Assembly (NCBI GenBank): GCA_031255355.1
Contig: JAIRSR010000096.1
Coordinates: 1 to 5,174 of the forward strand
Direction of reading: 5' to 3'
From: Clostridiales bacterium
GTDB taxonomy: Bacteria > Bacillota > Clostridia > Monoglobales > Firm-18
DNA: 5,174 nt
The first letter of the stretch is position 1. Every line of letters starts with the position of its first letter. Below the pieces are notes generated by a model. It was not told the DNA's origin. It made no database searches and worked only from the letters and a program-made list of their open reading frames with translations. Positions 1 through 3,895 of the stretch are shown piece by piece. Made by a program: the position numbers and the translations under genes.

Positions 1-49
1 GGAGTGGTAGTAACACTGTTTGAAGTGTTTACTGCCGCTCCGTTTTATT
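1..49 (+). terminator. Intrinsic terminator of an upstream gene
   Basis: Arms at 1-17 and 24-41 form a 17-bp stem with one bulged T and a 6-base loop, followed by the T-rich run TTTTATT at 43-49. Two of the pairs are G-U wobbles (bases 5 with 37 and 8 with 34). They pair in a + strand transcript but would be A-C mismatches in a - strand transcript, which fixes the direction. The stem may extend left of the window. It most likely ends a gene that lies before base 1. Confidence 0.8.
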
Positions 50-155
50 AGCTAAATTCCGCAAACGTGATGAACTTCGCCGTAGGGGGTGTTTTGCGAT
101 TCCCCCACGGCATAGTATATCACAAGAATGGAATATGTATCAAAATATCAGCATA

Positions 156-190
156 AATAGACCTGTTCGCTTACTTTGCATAGGTCTAAT
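156..190. promoter_or_regulatory. Inverted repeat, candidate autoregulatory operator
   Basis: AATAGACCT (156-164) and AGGTCTAAT (182-190) are inverted 9-base arms with one mismatch; the inner 7 bases match perfectly. The spacer is 17 bases. The repeat lies 17 bases upstream of the ATG at 208, where a TetR-family repressor commonly binds its own promoter. The wide spacer is unusual for such operators, which are often more compact, so an RNA stem in the leader is the main alternative. Function is inferred from position. Confidence 0.4.
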
Positions 191-196
191 GATTGG

Positions 197-203
197 CGGG
201 GGA
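197..203 (+). promoter_or_regulatory. Ribosome binding site deciding the ATG start at 208
   Basis: The purine run CGGGGGA lies just before the ATG, with about 4-5 bases between the G-run and the start. A longer frame could begin with TTG at 193, but that codon has no Shine-Dalgarno upstream and would place the binding site inside the gene. The ATG at 208 is therefore preferred. Confidence 0.55.
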
Positions 204-207
204 AAAT

Positions 208-768
208 ATGGCACACGACATTGAAAGGGAAGATTTACGAAAGCGCAAAACGCGGGCGGCGTTGACGGACGCAATGCTCGCGCTGTTGGAGCGGCGCAAA
301 TTCAGTAAAATCACCGTATCCGACCTATGCGGCAAAGCGTTGGTAAGCCGAAGCGCGTTTTACACGCACTTTACGGATAAATATGACTTACTGCGCGACT
401 GGCTGACGCGGTTCAGGGACGGATTTCTCCGTATGCCGGACGGAGAGCCGACAGAGAGAGCCGTCGGCGCGTTTCTCGGCAAATACGAAACTGTTTTTAT
501 GAATTTGGTCAAGGATTCTGACGGAGAGTTACAGGCGTTGCTGGCTGATTTTATGACTTCCGTCCTCGCGCTCTCAAGCGAGGAACGGCAAAGCGGTCAA
601 ATTAGCCTGCGGCACAGCGTGGTATCCCGCTTTTGCGCGGGCGGCCTGACGCATTTTATTCTGTGGAAAATGACAAACAAGGCCATTCCCGAGGCGCGTA
701 TGCGGGAGGCGGAGGGGTATCTGCGCGAAACGCTTCGCCGCGTCACGCGGGATTCCGGCGTGAATTGA
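208..768 (+). CDS. TetR/AcrR family transcriptional regulator
   Basis: A 186-residue cytosolic one-component DNA-binding regulator, near the usual TetR-family length of about 190-200. Residues about 13-62 form the N-terminal helix-turn-helix domain: a first helix starting RKRKTRAALTDAML, then ITVSDLCGKALVSRSAFYTHF covering helices 2 and 3, and the typical closing D-K-Y-D-L-L. The C-terminal part (about 63-186) is helical and should carry the ligand-binding and dimer surface; the stretch FCAGGLTHFILWKM at about 150 resembles the core of DhaS-like TetR C-terminal domains. The ligand and targets cannot be read from the sequence. The gene stands alone between a terminator at 1-49 and a gap of 177 bases, and an inverted repeat in its leader could serve autorepression. 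The family call is firm from the HTH; any role in controlling the downstream collagen-like gene is only a guess from adjacency. Confidence 0.88.
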   Translation: MAHDIEREDLRKRKTRAALTDAMLALLERRKFSKITVSDLCGKALVSRSAFYTHFTDKYDLLRDWLTRFRDGFLRMPDGEPTERAVGAFLGKYETVFMNLVKDSDGELQALLADFMTSVLALSSEERQSGQISLRHSVVSRFCAGGLTHFILWKMTNKAIPEARMREAEGYLRETLRRVTRDSGVN

Positions 769-850
769 CGGAATTTGACGGAGTTCGGCGTTTCGCGGGT
801 GGATACACAATCGCAAGCCTATCCGATAATTGACAACCGCAGGAATTTGT

Positions 851-872
851 GCGCCGCGTTCGGGCGTTTTTT
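851..872 (+). terminator. Weak candidate intrinsic terminator after the tetR-type gene
   Basis: CGCC at 852-855 pairs with GGCG at 863-866 around a 7-base loop, followed at once by six T residues (867-872). The stem is short for an intrinsic terminator, but the U-tract is well placed. It lies 83 bases after the tetR-type stop codon. If real, it separates that gene from the collagen-like gene and requires a promoter after 872. Confidence 0.35.
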
Positions 873-897
873 GGAATAAAATGAAAGTAGAACCGCG

Positions 898-923
898 AAT
901 CAGCGCAAACAGGCGCGGTGATT
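898..923 (+). promoter_or_regulatory. 5' UTR hairpin just before the collagen-like gene's ribosome binding site
   Basis: AATCA (898-902) pairs with TGATT (919-923) and GCGC (903-906) with GCGC (913-916), leaving a GG bulge and a 6-base loop. An overlapping alternative stem uses ACCGCG (892-897) and CGCGGT (914-919), so the two folds exclude each other. The Shine-Dalgarno starts only 8 bases later. No U-run follows, so it is not a terminator. It could stabilise the transcript or tune translation; this is inference from position. Confidence 0.35.
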
Positions 924-930
924 AAAAAGT

Positions 931-943
931 AAGGAGGAGGAGG
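931..943 (+). promoter_or_regulatory. Strong ribosome binding site for a TTG start
   Basis: AAGGAGGAGGAGG is a perfect AAGGAGG core at 931-937 followed by two more AGG steps. The core ends 8 bases before the TTG at 946. No ATG or GTG lies in frame at a suitable distance, so this site decides the TTG start. Such a strong site suggests high translation of the collagen-like protein. Confidence 0.85.
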
Positions 944-945
944 AA

Positions 946-2061
946 TTGGACACTTCATGTAAACTTCAGCATTGTAATCCGGGTGCGCACGCTCCGTGCG
1001 GTCATTGCGCCAAGTGTAACGACCGCTGCCAGATCGGTCCGCAAGGCCCGCAAGGAATCCCGGGCTGTCCGGGGCCAAAGGGCGATCCGGGCTGCCCCGG
1101 TCCGATAGGGCCGCGCGGCCCGCAAGGAATGCCCGGCCCGAGGGGAAGCAAGGGCGATTCGGGCGAACAGGGGCAACAAGGACTGCAAGGAAGTCCGGGG
1201 CCGATAGGCCCGGCGGGGCCGCAAGGGTTGCAAGGGCCCCAAGGACTGCAAGGTTTGCAAGGTGATACGGGGCCGACCGGACAACAGGGGTTACAGGGCA
1301 ATACAGGCCCTACGGGGCCGCAGGGATTACAGGGATTACAGGGCAACGCGGGTGCGCCGGGGCAACAGGGCGTGCCGGGGGCGACAGGGCCTACCGGAGC
1401 GACGGGCGCGGCGGGGCCGCAAGGACTACAGGGAACGCAAGGGTTGCAAGGCTTACAGGGCGGTACAGGGCCAACCGGCCCGCAAGGATTACAAGGCTTA
1501 CAGGGCATACAGGGCTTGCAAGGCGGCACGGGGCCGACCGGCCCGCAAGGACTACAGGGGGTACAGGGGGCGCAAGGTCTGCAAGGGCCTCCCGGCGCGA
1601 CAGGGCCGACCGGGGCTACGGGACCTATCGGGCCTACGGGACCGCAAGGGCCACCCGCACCGTCACCCGCCCCCGTCGCCGCGATGTCCTCGGCTTTGAG
1701 CGGCGCGGCGCAAACCTGCCAAGCGGGGGAAGCGATTTCGTTCCGTCAGACTTCCCCGCCGTCGGATACGGATTTGGGAGGCGCGGGCGACGCGTTGGTG
1801 TTGGGCGCGTCAAAATACCATAAAATCACCGTCGGGCTAAACGTGCAGACCTATTTCGGCGACCCCGTAGTGGAACTTTACCGCGACGGCGCGGCAACGG
1901 GGATTTCGTTCCCGATCAAGGCAAACGGTGTAACGAGCGTGAGTTGGGTGGCTTCCTACCCGGCGGGGACGACGCTGCAATTTAAGTTGGTTTCCGGCAA
2001 AATCACGCTGGCGCAGTCCGCGGACGGAAACGCCTACGCGGAGGTGATTGGGTACTATTAA
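946..2061 (+). CDS. Collagen-like triple-helix repeat protein, BclA-like architecture
   Basis: A 371-residue structural protein read from a TTG start. Residues 1-30 form a Cys/His-rich head (Cys 5, 10, 18, 21, 24, 28) with two overlapping CxxC motifs, CGHCAKC, and a following C-N-D-R-C. Residues 31-237 are 69 uninterrupted Gly-X-Y triplets rich in GLQ (15 copies), GPQ (10) and GPT/GAT; Cys 41 and 50 sit in GCP triplets. A Pro/Ala linker (236-246) leads to a C-terminal domain of about 125 residues, predicted beta-rich and ending AEVIGYY, likely a trimerising jelly-roll like that of BclA-type exosporium glycoproteins. Thr-rich triplets in BclA are O-glycosylated, so that is plausible here. There is no signal peptide, transmembrane helix or LPXTG motif, which argues against Sec export with wall anchoring and fits spore-surface assembly. 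The BclA exosporium leader motif is not seen, so the spore location is inference. The neighbouring LytTR cassette has its own promoter. The collagen call is certain; localisation is not. Confidence 0.93.
   Translation: MDTSCKLQHCNPGAHAPCGHCAKCNDRCQIGPQGPQGIPGCPGPKGDPGCPGPIGPRGPQGMPGPRGSKGDSGEQGQQGLQGSPGPIGPAGPQGLQGPQGLQGLQGDTGPTGQQGLQGNTGPTGPQGLQGLQGNAGAPGQQGVPGATGPTGATGAAGPQGLQGTQGLQGLQGGTGPTGPQGLQGLQGIQGLQGGTGPTGPQGLQGVQGAQGLQGPPGATGPTGATGPIGPTGPQGPPAPSPAPVAAMSSALSGAAQTCQAGEAISFRQTSPPSDTDLGGAGDALVLGASKYHKITVGLNVQTYFGDPVVELYRDGAATGISFPIKANGVTSVSWVASYPAGTTLQFKLVSGKITLAQSADGNAYAEVIGYY
1036..1656 (+). repeat. Gly-X-Y coding repeat tract with longer repeated units
   Basis: Sixty-nine GGN-initiated 9-base steps encode the collagen region without interruption. 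Within it a 16-residue unit of the form GLQG-x-TGPTG-(P/Q)-QGLQG recurs at 1252-1299, 1288-1335, 1450-1497 and 1513-1560. The last two encode identical peptides but differ at 8 of 48 bases, all synonymous. Charged residues are nearly confined to the first 15 triplets (to Glu74); after that only Asp107 is charged. Confidence 0.9.
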
Positions 2062-2148
2062 CAGGAATTGCGGGTGACGCTTGACGGAAGCAACGGCACG
2101 GAACCCCGCCGGAGAGCGCGTATTTTACAGGGAAAATCTTACACCGCA

Positions 2149-2190
2149 GAGCACCGCGTATTTCGCGCGGTGCTCACGCGCGGCGGCGCG
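2149..2190 (+). terminator. Hairpin pair, probable transcript end of the collagen-like gene
   Basis: GAGCACCGCG (2149-2158) and CGCGGTGCTC (2166-2175) form a perfect 10-bp stem with a 7-base loop. A second stem follows at once: CGCGC (2177-2181) with GCGCG (2186-2190) and a 4-base loop. The first stem begins 87 bases after the collagen-like stop. Only scattered T residues follow (TTTG at 2195, TTTT at 2202-2205), so intrinsic termination would be imperfect. RNA 3'-end protection or attenuation are alternatives. Confidence 0.5.
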
Positions 2191-2266
2191 ATACTTTGCC
2201 GTTTTGATAAATACAGTACAAAAAAACTTGAATTGGGAACATTGTCGCCTTTTCCCCTCGCGGTTG

Positions 2267-2275
2267 TGGTATGAT
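2267..2275 (+). promoter_or_regulatory. Extended -10 promoter of the LytTR/kinase operon
   Basis: TGGTATGAT contains the TGn extension and TATGAT, which is one base from the TATAAT consensus. No good -35 lies 16-18 bases upstream, which extended -10 promoters can tolerate and which is also typical of activator-dependent promoters. Transcription would start near 2282 and give a leader of about 30 bases before the GTG at 2315. Confidence 0.55.
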
Positions 2276-2301
2276 TACAAGTACCATAGCGGTGGAGGGC
2301 A

Positions 2302-2310
2302 AAGGGGTGG
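2302..2310 (+). promoter_or_regulatory. Ribosome binding site deciding the GTG start at 2315
   Basis: AAGGGGTGG differs by one base from AAGGAGGTGG-like sites after allowing a missing G, and its AGGGG core ends 7 bases before the GTG. The GTG start makes the N terminus of regulator A align residue for residue with that of regulator B. An upstream in-frame start at 2081 would add 78 residues with no domain and would place the promoter inside the gene. Confidence 0.7.
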
Positions 2311-2314
2311 TTTT

Positions 2315-3058
2315 GTGCTGAATGTTTATATCTGTCTTTCGGATCAGTTGCGTATAGAGAAGTACCGGGGGGTGCTCAAATCCCTGTCGGCGCGGTATGA
2401 CATCAAAAGTGAGATCACGTCCGTCCTCAGCGGCGGGGCGTTGCTGGAACAACTTTCGGATTGTCCCGGCAAAGCGGACGTCATCTATATGGAGCCCTTT
2501 GACGGCGAAAGTAACGGAATCGAAACGGCAAAGGAGCTGCGCGGGCTTGGCTGCCAAGCGGACATTATATTTTTGGCCGACGACGCGGCGCGGGTGTATG
2601 ACGCGTTCGAGGCAAGGCCGACGCAGTATTTACTGCACGGAAAAACGCCGCCGGAAAAATTCGCGGGGATTTTTTTGCGCGTCGCCCTCGCAGCGCGGCG
2701 GCGCAAGGAGCGGAACAGCCTTTTGCTACATTCGTCGGGCAATACCACGGTGATTTTGCCGTTTGTAAATATCTCTTATTTCGCGATTAACAACCGCGTC
2801 ATTACCGTGCATTACGAGCGGACGAGGTTGAGTTTTTACGCGCGTATGGACATGCTGGAACATCAACTGCGGGAACAGCAATTCGTGCGGACGCACCGCT
2901 CTTATCTGGTGAATTTGCCGTATATCGCGGCGATAGAGCGGAACAACCTGCTGTTGAAATCCGGCGAATCCCTCCCGGTGGGCTGTACCTATCAGGCGGG
3001 TGTGGAACGCGCGTTCTCCCTGTATTCCGCGTGGCTCCGCAAAGCGAAACGACAGTGA
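2315..3058 (+). CDS. LytTR regulator A with degenerate (pseudo) receiver domain
   Basis: A 247-residue cytosolic regulator with an N-terminal CheY-like receiver fold (about 1-125) and a C-terminal LytTR DNA-binding domain (about 145-240). The receiver aligns without gaps to regulator B through residue 127, with roughly one third identity, but its key positions are changed. The acidic pair is Leu8-Ser9, the phosphoacceptor site is Glu60 (codon GAG at 2492-2494), the switch Thr is Ala88, and the invariant Lys is His108. In known receivers Asp-to-Glu at this site can mimic phosphorylation, so it may be locked active or respond to something other than phosphate. The LytTR domain looks functional, with FVRTHRSYLVNLPYI at 190-204, LLLKSG at 212-217 and PVGCTY at 221-226. 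The reading frame is intact, which argues against decay. It precedes regulator B by 46 bases and probably shares its operon. The GTG start is supported by the ribosome binding site and the paralogue alignment. Confidence 0.88.
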   Translation: MLNVYICLSDQLRIEKYRGVLKSLSARYDIKSEITSVLSGGALLEQLSDCPGKADVIYMEPFDGESNGIETAKELRGLGCQADIIFLADDAARVYDAFEARPTQYLLHGKTPPEKFAGIFLRVALAARRRKERNSLLLHSSGNTTVILPFVNISYFAINNRVITVHYERTRLSFYARMDMLEHQLREQQFVRTHRSYLVNLPYIAAIERNNLLLKSGESLPVGCTYQAGVERAFSLYSAWLRKAKRQ

Positions 3059-3104
3059 GGCGGGGTGCGCCGCGCGATCCGAAGACAAAGGAAGGTGATG
3101 GTTC
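3059..3104 (+). promoter_or_regulatory. Short operon spacer with ribosome binding site for regulator B
   Basis: The 46 bases between the two LytTR genes contain no terminator with a U-run and no convincing promoter. GGAAGGTGAT (3090-3099) is a good Shine-Dalgarno match ending 5 bases before the ATG at 3105. This supports co-transcription of the two regulators. Confidence 0.6.
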
Positions 3105-3842
3105 ATGTTAACGGTTTTACTATGCGACGACAGCAGGGAAACGCTTGAAAAATACAGCGCAATGATTACGAAGTCCGCGAAAAAGCATCAGTTAGAGGTC
3201 GCCGTTTCTACTTTCGAGAGCGCGGAGTCGCTTGTGTTTTATCTTTCCGACGCGCCGAACGAGGCGGATATTATCTATCTGGATATTTTAATGGGCGGGC
3301 AAAACGGCATGGACGCGGCAAAGCAACTGCGGCGGTGCGGCTGTAAGGCGGAAATCATTTTCCTCACCACAAGCGGGGATTATGTGTTCGACGCGTTCGA
3401 CGTTACGCCCGTGCAGTATTTGATTAAGGAAGCAACTACGGCGGCGAAGTTCGAGCGGGTGTTCCTCCGCGCCGTATCGCTGGTAAAGGATAAAACTACC
3501 GATATGTTCGTCTACGAAAGCGGCACGGTGCGCAAACTGATTCCGCTGAAAAGTATCTCGCATTTTGAAATTTGGCGGCGGCGGGTTACGGTCTATTGCC
3601 AAGAGGGGGAAAACTTCCAATATTATACCACTATGGGGCAGTTGGAAAAGCATTTGGAGGGCAAAAATTTTATACGCGCACACCGCTCCTATATCGTGAA
3701 TCTGCAATATATCGCGAAGTTTCACGCGCAAAGCCTTTTGTTGAAATCGGGCATTAAAATCCCGGTCGGCGGCACTTACGCGCAGCAGTTGGAGGAGGCT
3801 TTTACCGCGTATATGTCACAGTTCAGCGTCTATCGGATTTAA
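3105..3842 (+). CDS. LytTR-type response regulator B (AgrA/VirR-like)
   Basis: A 245-residue cytosolic response regulator that should receive phosphate from the downstream GHKL kinase and bind DNA as a dimer. The receiver (about 1-125) has all key residues: acidic pair Asp8-Asp9, phosphoacceptor Asp60 in IIYLD, Thr88 in IIFLTT, and Lys108 in VQYLIKE. The LytTR domain (about 143-238) has FIRAHRSYIVNLQYI at 189-203, LLLKSG at 211-216 and IPVGGTY at 219-225. The PVG in place of the more common PVS is shared with regulator A, suggesting that the two read similar DNA sites. The length is typical of AgrA/VirR/LytR regulators. It lies between its degenerate paralogue and the kinase gene, 53 bases before the latter. 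The family call is firm; targets are not visible. Confidence 0.93.
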   Translation: MLTVLLCDDSRETLEKYSAMITKSAKKHQLEVAVSTFESAESLVFYLSDAPNEADIIYLDILMGGQNGMDAAKQLRRCGCKAEIIFLTTSGDYVFDAFDVTPVQYLIKEATTAAKFERVFLRAVSLVKDKTTDMFVYESGTVRKLIPLKSISHFEIWRRRVTVYCQEGENFQYYTTMGQLEKHLEGKNFIRAHRSYIVNLQYIAKFHAQSLLLKSGIKIPVGGTYAQQLEEAFTAYMSQFSVYRI

Positions 3843-3895
3843 GCGTTTTTGCCGCTGAACAAGTCGATTGTAATCGAGTGTAGGGGGTGGAAGGT
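3843..3895 (+). other. Spacer between regulator B and kinase, with small palindrome and ribosome binding site
   Basis: TCGATT (3864-3869) and AATCGA (3872-3877) form a perfect inverted repeat around a 2-base centre. The loop is too small for a stable RNA hairpin, so if functional it would act as a DNA palindrome, but chance is possible. AGGGGGTGG at 3882-3890 and AAGG at 3891-3894 give the ribosome binding site of the kinase. There is no terminator, so the kinase is probably co-transcribed with the regulators. Confidence 0.4.

Larger units (their letters stand above)
50..207 (+). other. Intergenic leader upstream of the tetR-type gene
   Basis: No coding region is supported here. It holds a bulged hairpin (arms 79-89 and 102-111, with A84 unpaired and a 12-base loop) with no T-run on either side, so it is not a convincing terminator. 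It also holds an A+T-rich stretch (112-157) where a promoter for the regulator is expected. A weak match is TTGCGA at 94-99 and TATATC at 116-121 with a 16-base spacer, but the -35 would sit in the hairpin loop, so I do not call it as a separate promoter. Confidence 0.5.
769..945 (+). other. Intergenic region between tetR-type and collagen-like genes
   Basis: No gene is supported in these 177 bases. They contain a tandem pair of TTGACG words (765-770 and 775-780, the first overlapping the tetR-type stop), a GATAAT word at 825-830 directly overlapping TTGACA at 830-835, a weak terminator-like hairpin (851-872), and TAAAAT at 877-882. None of the -10-like words has a -35 partner at proper spacing, so the promoter of the collagen-like gene is not identified. 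It could use a sporulation sigma factor, but I see no clear sigma-E or sigma-K motif. Confidence 0.5.
2062..2314 (+). other. Intergenic region between collagen-like and LytTR genes
   Basis: No convincing gene is present in these 253 bases. Open frames through it lack a credible ribosome binding site and have no recognisable domain. It contains a strong hairpin (2149-2175), a second tight G+C hairpin (2177-2190), an A+T-rich stretch (2202-2240), an extended -10 promoter (2267-2275) and the ribosome binding site of LytTR regulator A. I found no clear LytTR direct-repeat binding site in it. Confidence 0.55.

Noticed and set aside
193..207. TTG start for the TetR-type regulator, adding five residues
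   Set aside because: The added residues are encoded by the ribosome binding site of the ATG at 208.
743..763. Hairpin TCACGC/GCGTGA at the end of the tetR-type gene
   Set aside because: It lies in coding sequence, has only six outer pairs plus two inner ones, and no U-run follows, so it is not called a terminator.
802..811. GATACACAAT as a possible sporulation sigma-E -10 element
   Set aside because: It deviates from the CATACANT pattern at several positions and no matching -35 is found 14-15 bases upstream.
1002..1529. Long - strand open frame with a Cys-Pro-rich repeat (PCKPCNPC-like)
   Set aside because: It is the mirror of the Gly-X-Y codons on the opposite strand; there is no ribosome binding site, and its repeat pattern is fully explained by the collagen gene.
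1036..1656. CRISPR-like or satellite repeat appearance
   Set aside because: The repeats are 9-base steps coding Gly-X-Y, with no constant repeat and unique spacers; protein coding explains them completely.
1262..1699. Arg/Gly-rich open frame on the + strand
   Set aside because: It lies wholly inside the collagen gene in another frame and reflects its G+C-rich repeat; no separate start signal or domain is seen.
2068..2274. 68-codon open frame after the collagen-like gene
   Set aside because: Its TTG start has no properly spaced ribosome site, it runs through the hairpins and into the promoter, and its product has no recognisable features.
2081..2314. N-terminal extension of LytTR regulator A by 78 residues
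   Set aside because: The extension has no domain, crosses the hairpins and the promoter, and would break the N-terminal register with regulator B; the GTG at 2315 has a ribosome site.
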